A DNA stretch of 64,000 bases from NCBI RefSeq assembly GCF_000761545.1, contig NZ_JPMY01000023.1, forward strand, positions 1 to 64,000, written 5' to 3'. A program made the translations under genes and the position numbers. The notes under the pieces were generated by a model, which saw only the letters and a list, made by a program, of their open reading frames with translations, was not told the DNA's origin and searched no databases. This document shows positions 35,651 to 44,911 of this stretch, one piece after another. Each line of letters begins with the position of its first letter. The first letter of the stretch is position 1. Origin of the DNA: Pseudomonas sp. ML96. GTDB lineage: Bacteria; Pseudomonadota; Gammaproteobacteria; Pseudomonadales; Pseudomonadaceae.

Positions 35651-38260
35651 GTGCTTGAAGCCTATCGCAAACACGTAGAAGAGCGTGCCGCCCTGGGGAT
35701 CGTGCCCCAGCCGCTGAACGCCGAGCAAACCGCAGGCCTGGTCGAGCTGCTGAAGAACCCGCCGGCTGGCGAAGAAGCCTTCCTCGTTGACCTGATCACC
35801 AATCGCATTCCGCCGGGCGTGGACGAAGCTGCCTACGTCAAGGCCGGCTTCCTCTCCGCAGTTGCCAAGGGCGAAGCCAACTCCCCGCTGATCGACAAGA
35901 AGCGTGCCGTTGAGCTGCTGGGCACCATGCAGGGCGGCTACAACATCGCCACCATGGTCGAACTGCTGGACAGCGCCGAGCTGGCCGAAGTTGCCGCCGA
36001 GCAACTCAAGCACACCCTGCTGATGTTCGACGCCTTCCACGACGTCGCCGAGCGCGCCAAGAAAGGCAACGCTGCCGCCAAGGCCGTGCTGCAGTCCTGG
36101 GCCGATGGCGAGTGGTTCACCAAGCGCCCGGCCGTACCGGAAAAAGTTTCCCTGACCGTGTTCAAGGTCACCGGCGAAACCAACACCGACGACCTGTCGC
36201 CGGCGCCGGATGCCTGGTCCCGCCCGGACATCCCGCTGCACGCCCTGGCCATGCTGAAAATGGCCCGCGACGGCATCAACCCGGACCAGCCGGGCTCCGT
36301 CGGCCCCATCAAGCAGATGGAAGAGCTGAAAGCCAAAGGCTTCCCGGTTGCCTACGTCGGTGACGTGGTCGGTACCGGCTCCTCCCGTAAGTCCGCCACC
36401 AACTCGGTGCTGTGGTTCTTCGGCGACGACATCCCGAACGTGCCGAACAAGCGCGCCGGTGGTTTCTGCTTCGGCACCAAGATCGCCCCGATCTTCTACA
36501 ACACCATGGAAGACGCCGGCGCCCTGCCGATCGAGTTCGACTGCACCGACCTGGCCATGGGCGACGTCATCGACGTGTACCCGTACAAAGGCGAAGTGCG
36601 CCGTAACGGCAGCGACGATCTGGTCACCAGCTTCAGCCTGAAGACCGACGTGCTGCTGGACGAAGTCCGCGCCGGCGGCCGTATCCCGCTGATCGTCGGC
36701 CGTGGCCTGACCGAGAAGGCCCGCGCCGAGCTGGGTCTGGCTCCGTCCACCCTGTTCAAGAAGCCGGTCGCTCCGGCTGACAGCGGCAAGGGCTTCACCC
36801 TGGCCCAGAAGATGGTCGGTCGCGCCTGCGGCCTGCAGGAAGGCCAAGGCGTACGCCCGGGCACCTACTGCGAGCCGAAGATGACCACCGTCGGCTCCCA
36901 GGACACCACCGGCCCGATGACCCGCGACGAGCTGAAAGACCTGGCTTGCCTGGGCTTCTCCGCCGACCTGGTGATGCAGTCCTTCTGCCACACCGCTGCC
37001 TATCCGAAGCCGATCGACGTCACCACCCACCACACCCTGCCGGACTTCATCATGACCCGCGGCGGTGTGTCCCTGCGCCCGGGCGACGGCATCATCCACA
37101 GCTGGCTGAACCGCATGCTGCTGCCGGACACCGTCGGTACCGGTGGTGACTCGCACACCCGCTTCCCGCTGGGCATCTCCTTCCCGGCCGGTTCCGGCCT
37201 GGTGGCCTTCGCCGCCGCCACCGGCGTAATGCCGCTGGACATGCCGGAATCCGTACTGGTGCGCTTCAAGGGCAAGCTGCAACCGGGCATCACCCTGCGT
37301 GACCTGGTCCATGCCATCCCCTACTACGCCATCCAGGCCGGCCTGCTGACCGTCGAGAAGAAAGGCAAGAAGAACATCTTCTCCGGCCGCATCCTCGAGA
37401 TCGAAGGCCTGAACGAGCTGACCGTCGAGCAAGCCTTCGAGCTGTCCGACGCCTCCGCCGAGCGTTCCGCTGCTGGTTGCACCATCAAGCTGCCGGAAAG
37501 CGCCATTGCCGAGTACCTGAAGTCGAACATCACCATGCTGCGCTGGATGATCGGCGAAGGCTACGGCGATGCCCGCACCATGGAGCGTCGCGCCCAAGCG
37601 ATGGAAGCCTGGCTGGCCAACCCGCAACTGCTGGAAGCCGACAAGGACGCCGAGTACGCCGCCGTGATCGAGATCGATCTGGCCGACGTCAAAGAGCCGG
37701 TTCTGTGCGCTCCGAACGATCCGGACGACGCCCGCCTGCTGTCCAGCGTGCAAGGCCGCAAGATCGACGAAGTGTTCATCGGTTCCTGCATGACCAACAT
37801 CGGTCACTTCCGCGCTGCCGGTAAGCTGCTGGACAAGGTCAAGGGCGGTATTCCGACCCGTCTGTGGCTGGCTCCGCCGACCAAGATGGACCAGCACCAG
37901 CTGACCGAGGAAGGCTACTACGGCATCTACGGCAAGGCCGGCGCCCGTATGGAAATGCCGGGTTGCTCGCTGTGCATGGGTAACCAGGCGCGCGTGCAGA
38001 CCGGTGCTACCGTGGTCTCCACCTCCACCCGTAACTTCCCGAACCGCCTGGGCGACGCCACTGACGTCTTCCTGGCCTCGGCCGAGCTGGCCGCCGTTTC
38101 CTCGATCATCGGCAAGCTGCCGACCGTCGAGGAGTACATGGCCTACGCGAAAGACATCGACAGCATGGCTGCCGACATCTACCGCTACCTGTCCTTCGAC
38201 CAGATCGCCGAGTACCGCGACGCCGCGGCCAACGCGAAGATCCCGGTCGTTCAGGCCTAA
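35651..38260 (+). CDS. acnB: Aconitate hydratase B
   Basis: TCA-cycle aconitase, citrate/isocitrate interconversion, also 2-methylisocitrate in some species. The 869-residue length and domain order (HEAT-like N-terminus, swivel domain, catalytic core) are those of AcnB. Cluster ligands are in [10 protein letters not shown] and [14 protein letters not shown] start at the GTG at 35651 ([13 protein letters not shown]), with GAGGG upstream, matching AcnB N-termini. nasS-nasT downstream is a conserved Pseudomonas neighbourhood. Confidence 0.97.
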   Translation: MLEAYRKHVEERAALGIVPQPLNAEQTAGLVELLKNPPAGEEAFLVDLITNRIPPGVDEAAYVKAGFLSAVAKGEANSPLIDKKRAVELLGTMQGGYNIATMVELLDSAELAEVAAEQLKHTLLMFDAFHDVAERAKKGNAAAKAVLQSWADGEWFTKRPAVPEKVSLTVFKVTGETNTDDLSPAPDAWSRPDIPLHALAMLKMARDGINPDQPGSVGPIKQMEELKAKGFPVAYVGDVVGTGSSRKSATNSVLWFFGDDIPNVPNKRAGGFCFGTKIAPIFYNTMEDAGALPIEFDCTDLAMGDVIDVYPYKGEVRRNGSDDLVTSFSLKTDVLLDEVRAGGRIPLIVGRGLTEKARAELGLAPSTLFKKPVAPADSGKGFTLAQKMVGRACGLQEGQGVRPGTYCEPKMTTVGSQDTTGPMTRDELKDLACLGFSADLVMQSFCHTAAYPKPIDVTTHHTLPDFIMTRGGVSLRPGDGIIHSWLNRMLLPDTVGTGGDSHTRFPLGISFPAGSGLVAFAAATGVMPLDMPESVLVRFKGKLQPGITLRDLVHAIPYYAIQAGLLTVEKKGKKNIFSGRILEIEGLNELTVEQAFELSDASAERSAAGCTIKLPESAIAEYLKSNITMLRWMIGEGYGDARTMERRAQAMEAWLANPQLLEADKDAEYAAVIEIDLADVKEPVLCAPNDPDDARLLSSVQGRKIDEVFIGSCMTNIGHFRAAGKLLDKVKGGIPTRLWLAPPTKMDQHQLTEEGYYGIYGKAGARMEMPGCSLCMGNQARVQTGATVVSTSTRNFPNRLGDATDVFLASAELAAVSSIIGKLPTVEEYMAYAKDIDSMAADIYRYLSFDQIAEYRDAAANAKIPVVQA

Positions 38261-38277
38261 GCCGTAAGGCTGAAAGG

Positions 38278-38304
38278 AGCCCCGCCCAGTGCGGGGCTTT
38301 TTTT
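38278..38304 (+). terminator. Intrinsic terminator of acnB
   Basis: AGCCCCGC/GCGGGGCT stem with a five-base loop followed by seven T, 17 bases after the acnB stop. Confidence 0.9.
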
Positions 38305-38380
38305 ATGGAGCGAAACCGGACAAGCCGTGGTCCGAACTTCTGAAGCCCCTCGCGGGCAGCCCTTTCATAAGGAGTTCACC

Positions 38381-38590
38381 ATGAAACCCTGGATTCTTGC
38401 CCTGCTCTGCGTGTTCGGCCTCACCGGCTGCGCCACCGACTACATCATCGCCACCACCGATGGGCAGATGCTCAGCGCCGAGGACAAGCCGGAGATCGAC
38501 GATGAGACCGGCCTGATCACCTACGAGGATGCCGAAGGCAACGAGCAGCAGATCCCGCAGAGCTCGGTGAAGCAGATCATCGAACGCTGA
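38381..38590 (+). CDS. YgdI/YgdR family lipoprotein, copy 1
   Basis: A 69-residue lipoprotein with lipobox (LTGC) and the short SH3-like YgdI/YgdR domain (DYIIATTDGQMLSAEDKPEI). AAGGAG precedes the ATG. A second copy lies 79 bases downstream. Outer-membrane or periplasmic anchoring is expected; function unknown. Confidence 0.85.
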   Translation: MKPWILALLCVFGLTGCATDYIIATTDGQMLSAEDKPEIDDETGLITYEDAEGNEQQIPQSSVKQIIER

Positions 38591-38669
38591 AGCGGCTGCG
38601 ATCCCACGCCGCCTTGCCAAGCGCGGCGGCGTGCGGATACTTGAGGTGACCCCACACAAGGAGCGCCTC

Positions 38670-38879
38670 ATGAAGTACTGGATTCCCCTCCTGCTCTGCC
38701 TGGCCGCCCTCTCCGGCTGCGCCAGCGAACATCTGATCCTCACCACCGACGGCCAACTGCTCACCAGCGAAGATGAACCCGAGCTGGACGAGGACACCGG
38801 CATGCTCGAATTCGAGGACAGCGAAGGCCGCAAGCAGCAGATCCCGCAGACCCAGATCAAGCAGATCATCGAACGCTGA
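38670..38879 (+). CDS. YgdI/YgdR family lipoprotein, copy 2
   Basis: Also 69 residues, with lipobox (LSGC) and the same domain (HLILTTDGQLLTSEDEPELD). The C-terminal QQIPQ...KQIIER is nearly the same as copy 1, so the pair is a tandem duplication. AAGGAG precedes the ATG. Its stop lies only 28 bases before the nasS sigma-54 promoter. Confidence 0.85.
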   Translation: MKYWIPLLLCLAALSGCASEHLILTTDGQLLTSEDEPELDEDTGMLEFEDSEGRKQQIPQTQIKQIIER

Positions 38880-38907
38880 AGGCCCCGCCAGATTCCGCCC
38901 GCCGCAC

Positions 38908-38923
38908 TGGCACATGGCTTGCT
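38908..38923 (+). promoter_or_regulatory. Sigma-54 promoter of nasS-nasT
   Basis: TGGCACATGGCTTGCT matches the -24/-12 consensus TGGCAC-N5-TTGCW exactly, with the GG and GC pairs ten bases apart. Predicted start is near 38934, just before the ANTAR-type hairpins. NtrC activation is expected but I did not find a convincing NtrC site. Confidence 0.8.
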
Positions 38924-38945
38924 TGAGCCTGTGCAGCAGAACTCG

Positions 38946-39025
38946 CTCCAACGGCGGAGTCAGTTCATAGACAATGGCGTCGTTTCCGCCTACCGCCCTG
39001 CGGTGGCGCGGAGCGGCGCCTTTTT
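38946..39025 (+). promoter_or_regulatory. NasT-responsive leader: two hexaloop hairpins and terminator before nasS
   Basis: Hairpin 1 is CTCC-AACGGC-GGAG (38946-38959). Hairpin 2 is GAC-AATGGC-GTC (38970-38981). Both loops have A at position 1 and G at position 4, as in ANTAR RNA targets. Hairpin 2 overlaps the left arm of a GC-rich terminator (38976-39020, GGCGTCGTTTCCGCC pairing with GGCGCGGAGCGGCGCC) ending in five T (39021-39025). Formation of hairpin 2 would block the terminator, giving autoregulated antitermination by NasT. Confidence 0.75.
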
Positions 39026-39045
39026 GTTCAACGGCGGAACCACAC

Positions 39046-40260
39046 ATGACCGACAGCAGCATTACCCGTAGCGACGCCCTGGCCTGGGTCGCGGGCAGCG
39101 ATGCCCCGGAAAAGAGCGCACTGAATCTGGGCTTCATGGCCCTCACCGACTCCGCCTCGCTGATCGTGGCCGCCACCCAGGGCTTCGCCCAACCCTACGG
39201 CCTGACCCTCAACCTGCAGCGCCAGGCCTCCTGGGCCGGCCTGCGTGACCGCTTGCTGTGTGGCGAACTGGATACCGCGCAGATGCTCTATGGCCAGGTC
39301 TACGGCGTGCACCTGGGCCTCGGCAGCTCCGCCACCGAGATGGCCATCCTCATGGGCCTCAACCAGAACGGCCAGGCCATCAACCTGTCGCAACCGCTCA
39401 AGCAGGCCGGCGTGACCAGCGCCGAGGCACTCGCCGCGCGCGCGCGCCAGAGTGGTGCAAAGCTGACCTTCGCCCAGACCTTCCCCACCGGCACCCATGC
39501 CATGTGGCTGTACTACTGGCTGGCCGCCCAGGGCATCCATCCGCTGGAAGACGTCAACACCGTGGTGGTGCCGCCCTCGCAGATGGTCGCCCACCTGCGT
39601 GCCGCCCGCATCGACGGCTTCTGCGCCGGCGGCCCCTGGGGCGCCCTGGCAGTCGAGGAGCAGCAGGGCTTCACCCTGGCCACCAGCCAGAACATCTGGG
39701 CCGATCACCCGGAAAAAGTGCTCGGCGTGACCCGTGAATTCGTCGAGCAGTACCCCAACACCGCGCGCGCCCTGGCCATGGCCGTGCTCGAAGCCAGCCG
39801 CTTCATCGACGAGAGTGAAGAGAACCGCCGCGGCACCGCCCAGCTGATCAGCAGCAGCGAGTATGTCGATGCCCCGCTTTCCGCCATCGAGCCGCGCTTC
39901 CTCGGCCACTACGAGGACGGCCTCGGCCACGCCTGGCTGGACGCCCACCCGCTGCGCTTCTTCGCCGACGGCGAGGTGAACATGCCCTGGCTGTCCGATG
40001 GCATCTGGTTCCTCACCCAGTTCCGCCGCTGGGGCCTGCTCAAGGACGATCCGGACTACCTCGGCATCGCTCGCCGCATCCACCAACTGGATATCTACCG
40101 CAGCGCTGCCGAGGCCCTGGGCATCCATGTGCCGACGGCAGAAATGCGCAGCTCCACCCTGCTCGATGGCACCACCTGGGACGGCAGCGATCCGGCCGGC
40201 TACGCCCGCTCCTTCGCCATCCACGCCCGCACCGACGGCCCTGCCGCCATCGCCCTGTAA
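39046..40260 (+). CDS. nasS: Nitrate sensor NasS
   Basis: A 404-residue NrtA/CmpA-type periplasmic-binding fold without any signal peptide, so cytoplasmic: the NasS type. It shares long blocks with NrtA further down (FAQTFPTGTHAMWLYYWLA, FLGHYEDGLG). NasS binds NasT when nitrate or nitrite is absent and frees it when they are present. Start at 39046; no Tat motif precedes it, and the RBS region (GGCGGAAC) lies in a possible small hairpin. nasT follows after 20 bases. Confidence 0.9.
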   Translation: MTDSSITRSDALAWVAGSDAPEKSALNLGFMALTDSASLIVAATQGFAQPYGLTLNLQRQASWAGLRDRLLCGELDTAQMLYGQVYGVHLGLGSSATEMAILMGLNQNGQAINLSQPLKQAGVTSAEALAARARQSGAKLTFAQTFPTGTHAMWLYYWLAAQGIHPLEDVNTVVVPPSQMVAHLRAARIDGFCAGGPWGALAVEEQQGFTLATSQNIWADHPEKVLGVTREFVEQYPNTARALAMAVLEASRFIDESEENRRGTAQLISSSEYVDAPLSAIEPRFLGHYEDGLGHAWLDAHPLRFFADGEVNMPWLSDGIWFLTQFRRWGLLKDDPDYLGIARRIHQLDIYRSAAEALGIHVPTAEMRSSTLLDGTTWDGSDPAGYARSFAIHARTDGPAAIAL

Positions 40261-40280
40261 CGGACCGAGACACCAGCACG

Positions 40281-40859
40281 ATGCTACGCATACTCCTGAT
40301 CAACGATACGCCGAAGAAGGTTGGCCGCCTGAAGAGCGCGCTGGTCGAGGCCGGCTTCGAGGTGGTCGACGAATCCGGCCTGACCATCGACCTGCCCGAG
40401 CGGGTCGAGGCCGTGCGCCCGGACGTGGTGCTGATCGACACCGAGTCTCCCGGTCGCGACGTGATGGAACAGGTGGTCCTGGTGACCCGCGACCAGCCGC
40501 GGCCGATCGTCATGTTCACCGACGAGCATGACCCGCAGGTGATGCGCCAGGCCATCCAGTCCGGGGTCAGCGCCTATATCGTCGAGGGCATCCAGACCGA
40601 GCGCCTGCAGCCGATCCTCGACGTGGCCATGGCCCGCTTCGAGAGCGACCAGGCCCTGCGTGCACAACTGCAGGCCCGCGATGAGCAACTGGCCGAACGC
40701 AAGCGCATCGAACTGGCCAAGGGCCTGCTGATGAAGATGAAGAGCTGCAACGAGGAAGACGCCTACACCCTGATGCGCCGCCAGGCCATGAGCCGCCAGC
40801 AGAAGCTGATTCAGGTGGCTGAGCAGATCATCGCGATGCACGACATGCTGGGTAACTGA
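40281..40859 (+). CDS. nasT: Antitermination regulator NasT
   Basis: A 192-residue protein with an N-terminal receiver-like domain (LLINDTPKKVGRLKSAL; phosphorylation-site Asp in VVLIDTES) and a C-terminal ANTAR RNA-binding domain (ELAERKRIELAKGLLMKMK, then EDAYTLMRRQAMSRQQKL). It binds paired hexaloop hairpins in leader RNA; two such leaders are present, before nasS and nrtA. Operon with nasS. Confidence 0.92.
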   Translation: MLRILLINDTPKKVGRLKSALVEAGFEVVDESGLTIDLPERVEAVRPDVVLIDTESPGRDVMEQVVLVTRDQPRPIVMFTDEHDPQVMRQAIQSGVSAYIVEGIQTERLQPILDVAMARFESDQALRAQLQARDEQLAERKRIELAKGLLMKMKSCNEEDAYTLMRRQAMSRQQKLIQVAEQIIAMHDMLGN

Positions 40860-41020
40860 AGCTCGGGCGGCGCGACTGTACCGCCCGCCAGCACAACTGT
40901 ATCGGTCACCTCACACACTGAACCACCGCTGTTCCGCTCAACTCGGCTGGCGCCTGTATCTGCCGGCCTCTCGCACCTCTCGGCTAGGGTAGAAGGCATC
41001 TTCCCTGCCGAGTACCGGTC

Positions 41021-42370
41021 ATGAACGAACGCAATCTGCTGGCCGAGGCCGACCGCCGCGCCCTCGCCTATTTCGACGGCACACCCGAGCGTCGGGTGTA
41101 CCCGGACGCCTCGGCCATCGCCGCCCTGGCCGCGTTCGATCAGCCACTGCCAGAGCACGCCCAGGCCGCCGAGCAGGTGCTGCAGCAGCTCGACGAAATC
41201 GGCTCGCCCGCCACGGTGGCGAGCAACGGCCCGCGCTACTTCGGCTTCGTCATCGGCGCCACCCTGCCGGCCGCGGCGGCCGCCGAACGCCTGGTACTGG
41301 CCTGGGATCAGTGCGCCTCATCCTTCGACAACTCACCGACCGCCGACCGCCTGGAGAAGGTCGCCGGCCGCTGGGTCTGCGAGACGCTGGGCCTGCCAAG
41401 AGAGAGCGCCGTGGGCTTCGGCACCAGCGCTACCGCCTGCACCCTGGCCTGTCTCTCCGCCGCCCGGCGCAAGCTGCTGGCGCGCCAGGGCTGGGACTTC
41501 GATGCCGACGGTTTGATGGGCGCCCCGGAGATCCGTGTGGTGCTCTCCGAAACCGCGCACATCACGGTGAAGAAAGCCCTGCGCGTGCTCGGCTTCGGCA
41601 TGAACCGCCTGCACTACGCGCCAGTGGACGAGCACGGGCGCATCGACCCGGCGCGCCTGCCGGAACTCGACGAACGCACCCTGCTGATCCTGCAGGCCGG
41701 CGAGGTCAACACCGGCGAGTTCGACCGCTTCGCCGAGCTGATCCCCAAGGCCCGAGAGGCCGGCGCCTGGGTGCATGTCGACGGCGCCTTCGGCCTATGG
41801 GCTCGTGCGTCTTCTTCAGCCCATCTGGCCGAGGGCGTGGAACAGGCCGATAGCTGGACCACCGACGGCCACAAGTGGCTGAACACTCCCTATGACAGCG
41901 CCATGGCCATCTGCCGCGACTCCGATGCCCTCGCCGCGGCGATGAACAGCGACGCCGCCTATGCCACGGCGAGCCGCGATGCACAGAAGAACCTGACCCT
42001 GGAATTCTCCCGCCGGGCTCGTGGCGTGGCGATCTGGGCGGCGCTGGCCAGCCTCGGCCGCGAAGGCCTGCGCGAGCTGATCGATCGGCATATCCGCCAG
42101 GCCTTCGAGCTGGCCGAGACGCTACGTGAAGGGGGCTACCAGGTGCTCAACCGCGTGGTGCTCAACCAGGTACTGGTACGCGGCGATTCGGATGCGCAGA
42201 CCACCACCATCCGCGAAGCGGCGCAGGCCTCCGGCGAGGTCTGGTTCGGCCCGACCGTCTGGCAGGGTCGCCCGGCCTTCCGCCTCAGCCTGTCGTCCTG
42301 GCGCACTGGCGATGCCGAGGTGCGTCTGCTGGCCGATCTGCTGCTGCGCCTGAAACGCCAGCTGAGCTGA
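41021..42370 (+). CDS. PLP-dependent group II amino acid decarboxylase family protein
   Basis: A 449-residue fold-type I PLP enzyme with the cofactor Lys in TTDGHKWLNTPYD and His/Asp in WVHVDGAFG. GTSATACTLACLSAARRKLL is the phosphate-binding region. It belongs to the group containing aromatic L-amino acid, glutamate and tyrosine decarboxylases; the substrate cannot be read from the motifs. It stands alone between nasT and the aminotransferase gene. RBS is poor. Confidence 0.8.
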   Translation: MNERNLLAEADRRALAYFDGTPERRVYPDASAIAALAAFDQPLPEHAQAAEQVLQQLDEIGSPATVASNGPRYFGFVIGATLPAAAAAERLVLAWDQCASSFDNSPTADRLEKVAGRWVCETLGLPRESAVGFGTSATACTLACLSAARRKLLARQGWDFDADGLMGAPEIRVVLSETAHITVKKALRVLGFGMNRLHYAPVDEHGRIDPARLPELDERTLLILQAGEVNTGEFDRFAELIPKAREAGAWVHVDGAFGLWARASSSAHLAEGVEQADSWTTDGHKWLNTPYDSAMAICRDSDALAAAMNSDAAYATASRDAQKNLTLEFSRRARGVAIWAALASLGREGLRELIDRHIRQAFELAETLREGGYQVLNRVVLNQVLVRGDSDAQTTTIREAAQASGEVWFGPTVWQGRPAFRLSLSSWRTGDAEVRLLADLLLRLKRQLS

Positions 42371-42501
42371 CTGCACCGCTCATTTACCCGCGAACTGCTC
42401 TGGACAGCGGCGGGCACCGCCCCTTATCTTCGCCCCAGGCCACACACATGTGGCCTGCGTCGCTCGGACGGTTCCGGGCGCTTACGTACTTCGAGGAAAG
42501 C

Positions 42502-43758
42502 ATGGCTGACAACGCCAAGCGCCGCTTTGCGCGCATCGATCGTCTCCCCCCCTACGTTTTCAACATCACCGCCGAACTGAAGATGGCTGCCCGTCGCCGT
42601 GGCGAGGACATCATCGACTTCAGCATGGGCAATCCGGACGGCGCCACCCCGCCGCACATCGTCGAGAAGCTGGTGCAGGTCGCCCAGCGCGAAGACACCC
42701 ACGGCTATTCCACCTCCCGCGGTATCCCCCGCCTGCGCCGCGCCATCTCGCGCTGGTACAAGGACCGCTATGACGTGGAGATCGACCCGGAAAGCGAAGC
42801 CATCGTCACCATCGGCTCCAAGGAAGGCCTGGCGCACCTGATGCTGGCCACCCTGGACCATGGCGACACCGTACTGGTGCCCAACCCCAGCTACCCGATT
42901 CACATCTACGGTGCGGTGATCGCCGGCGCCCAGGTGCGTTCGGTACCGCTGGTGCCCGGCGTGGACTTCTTCGCCGAACTGGAACGGGCCATCCGCGAGG
43001 CCATTCCCAAGCCGAAGATGATGATCCTCGGCTTCCCTTCCAACCCCACCGCACAGTGCGTGGAGCTGGACTTCTTCGAGCGCGTGGTGGCCCTGGCCAA
43101 GCAGTACGACGTACTGGTGGTGCACGACCTGGCTTACGCCGACATCGTCTACGACGGCTGGAAAGCGCCGTCGATCATGCAGGTGGAAGGCGCCAAGGAC
43201 ATCGCCGTGGAGTTCTTCACCCTGTCCAAGAGCTACAACATGGCCGGCTGGCGTATCGGCTTCATGGTCGGCAACCCGGAGCTGGTCGCTGCCCTGGCGC
43301 GGATCAAGAGCTACCACGACTACGGCACCTTCACTCCGCTGCAGGTAGCGGCCATCGCCGCCCTGGAAGGCGACCAGCAGTGCGTGCGCGATATCGCCGA
43401 GCAGTACCGCGAACGCCGCAACATGCTGGTCAAGGGCCTGCACGAGGCGGGATGGATGGTAGAGAAGCCCAAGGCCTCCATGTATATCTGGGCCAAGATT
43501 CCCGAGCCCTACGCCCACCTGGGTTCGCTGGAGTTCGCCAAGAAGCTGCTGCTGGAGGCCAAGGTCTGCGTCTCGCCAGGCCTGGGCTTCGGTGATTACG
43601 GCGACGATCACGTGCGCTTCGCCCTGATCGAGAACCAGGACCGTACCCGCCAGGCCATCCGCGGCATCAAGGCGATGTTCCGCGCCGACGGCCTGATCGA
43701 GGCGCCCGCCGCCAAGCCGAAACGAGCCACCGGCAAGGCCAAGCCCGAATCGGCCTAA
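42502..43758 (+). CDS. alaC: Alanine transaminase AlaC-like aminotransferase
   Basis: A 418-residue class I/II aminotransferase with PLP Lys in SKSYNMAGWRIGF, Asn/Pro in FPSNPTAQ and C-terminal Arg in DHVRFALIENQ. Overall resemblance is to AlaC (YfdZ), the glutamate-pyruvate transaminase. GAGGAAA precedes the ATG at 42502. The C-terminal tail (AAKPKRATGKAKPESA) is basic and probably disordered. A terminator follows. Confidence 0.85.
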   Translation: MADNAKRRFARIDRLPPYVFNITAELKMAARRRGEDIIDFSMGNPDGATPPHIVEKLVQVAQREDTHGYSTSRGIPRLRRAISRWYKDRYDVEIDPESEAIVTIGSKEGLAHLMLATLDHGDTVLVPNPSYPIHIYGAVIAGAQVRSVPLVPGVDFFAELERAIREAIPKPKMMILGFPSNPTAQCVELDFFERVVALAKQYDVLVVHDLAYADIVYDGWKAPSIMQVEGAKDIAVEFFTLSKSYNMAGWRIGFMVGNPELVAALARIKSYHDYGTFTPLQVAAIAALEGDQQCVRDIAEQYRERRNMLVKGLHEAGWMVEKPKASMYIWAKIPEPYAHLGSLEFAKKLLLEAKVCVSPGLGFGDYGDDHVRFALIENQDRTRQAIRGIKAMFRADGLIEAPAAKPKRATGKAKPESA

Positions 43759-43763
43759 AACGC

Positions 43764-43795
43764 AAAAGGCCCCGACACCAGTCGGGGCCTTTTCG
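43764..43795. terminator. Bidirectional terminator
   Basis: AAAAGGCCCCGAC / GTCGGGGCCTTTT with an ACCA loop between alaC and the convergent lipoprotein gene. Confidence 0.87.
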
Positions 43796-43825
43796 TATCA
43801 GCCGGTTGCTATCAAGCCGTTCCTA

Positions 43826-44215
43826 TCAACCAGAGTAATCCAGCGCCGTCCAGGCCTGCGACAGGTCGCTGGCAATGGTGCAGCCTGGCCGCTCACCCGC
43901 CTCGTCGTCGGCGTGCGCCAGGCGGGTGACCTCGCCCTCGCCGCCACGCTCGGTCAGCCACTGCAGGCGCCCACAGTTGGGCGTATCGATCACGTAGCTG
44001 GCGGAGATGCTGGAGTTCTGCCCCGGCAGCTTGACCACATCGAGCACACGGCCGACCTCTTCCTCTACCCGCTTGCCGTCGCGCACCAGCACGGCCCAGG
44101 CCTTGGCCCCCTCGATCACCAGGTAGGCGCCCTTCGCCCGGGGTTGCTCCACCTGTGGCTGGGCACAGCCCGCCAACATGGCCAACAGCAGAATTGTCAT
44201 CAGCTTGTGGTGCAT
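43826..44215 (-). CDS. Hypothetical lipoprotein
   Basis: A 129-residue protein with a lipobox (AMLAGC) and a mature region with two Cys (NCGRLQW and PGCTIAS) that may pair. AGGAG precedes the ATG at 44215 by 8 bases. I do not recognise the family. It is divergent from the small gene at 44351, and a LexA-like box lies between them. Confidence 0.72.
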   Translation of the reverse strand: MHHKLMTILLLAMLAGCAQPQVEQPRAKGAYLVIEGAKAWAVLVRDGKRVEEEVGRVLDVVKLPGQNSSISASYVIDTPNCGRLQWLTERGGEGEVTRLAHADDEAGERPGCTIASDLSQAWTALDYSG

Positions 44216-44267
44216 ATAGGCAGCTCCTGTTCCGGCTTCGGTCTCAGTGATCTCGACGGCGCTTGAG

Positions 44268-44283
44268 CTGTACTATTATCCAG
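44268..44283. promoter_or_regulatory. Candidate LexA (SOS) box
   Basis: CTGTACTATTATCCAG has the CTG-N10-CAG architecture of the LexA box (CTGT-N8-ACAG consensus) with one deviation (CCAG for ACAG). It lies 67 bases before the gene at 44351 and 52 bases before the divergent lipoprotein gene, so it could control either. Confidence 0.5.
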
Positions 44284-44350
44284 TAGTGTTTATTTGTACA
44301 GTGCTTTTCGCTTACTCTTTTGCGGCCACAGAAACCCGAGGAGCTCGATC

Positions 44351-44662
44351 ATGCTGGACGTACTGCAGCTGAAGAACAAAGTGAACCAGATGCCACTGGA
44401 GCATATCCGCGCCACGGTCGAGGAGCTGCGCCTGGAGGGCCTGGTCACCGGCAATCGGACGCCGTTCAAGCGCGTGCACTTCAACACCTGCTTCGCCGAG
44501 ATCGAGGCGCTACTGCAGCGCGCCGGCTACCACCGTCCGGTCGATGTGGTCGGCTACCAGGGCCAGGTCTATGCGCTGTTCGACCCCAGCCGCTGGGAGG
44601 CCGTGGAGGTGCTGCGTTGGCTCAAGGAATACGCCGAGGAGGCGCAACGCCAGCGCGTGTGA
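44351..44662 (+). CDS. Small hypothetical protein with candidate SOS control
   Basis: A 103-residue, largely helical soluble protein (MLDVLQLKNKVNQMPLEHI ... VLRWLKEYAEEAQRQ). A strong RBS (GAGGAG) precedes the ATG; an in-frame extension to 44294 is not needed. I do not recognise a family. The upstream LexA-like box is the only functional hint. After its stop, a 9-bp perfect hairpin GAGATCGCC/GGCGATCTC (44750-44770) has no T tract. Confidence 0.65.
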   Translation: MLDVLQLKNKVNQMPLEHIRATVEELRLEGLVTGNRTPFKRVHFNTCFAEIEALLQRAGYHRPVDVVGYQGQVYALFDPSRWEAVEVLRWLKEYAEEAQRQRV

Positions 44663-44868
44663 TCGGCCCTGCGCCGAACCAAAAGCGCTCACTGGCATGC
44701 CAGATCGGCTACCGCACGGTGCACGACGCTACCCGCCCACCGCTCTCCAGAGATCGCCAACGGCGATCTCGCAGCAGATCTAATCACCTGATTTGCAAGC
44801 CATACTGTCCCGCCAAGAGCCGCCGACAGGGCCTGTTACCGCCGCCATTCGAGATCCACTCAGAAAAC

Positions 44869-44884
44869 TGGCAAGCCCCTTGCA
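44869..44884 (+). promoter_or_regulatory. Sigma-54 promoter of nrtABD
   Basis: TGGCAAGCCCCTTGCA fits the -24/-12 consensus with the GG and GC pairs ten bases apart. Predicted start near 44895, upstream of the hexaloop hairpins. The 44663-44868 stretch upstream carries no gene and is where NtrC sites would be expected; I found none that convinced me. Confidence 0.75.
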
Positions 44885-44911
44885 GATAACCCCGTAGATT
44901 CCAGCGCAGCA

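Noticed and set aside
35342..37897. 851-codon open frame antisense to acnB
   Set aside because: Gly/Val/Gln-rich shadow of a highly expressed gene with strong codon bias.
38908..38930. GGCT-TGCTTG-AGCC as a first ANTAR hairpin
   Set aside because: Hexaloop lacks A1 and G4 and overlaps the sigma-54 promoter, so it would not be transcribed.
44750..44770. Perfect hairpin GAGATCGCC/GGCGATCTC as terminator or activator site
   Set aside because: No T run and no match to an NtrC site; kept only as a note under the gene at 44351.
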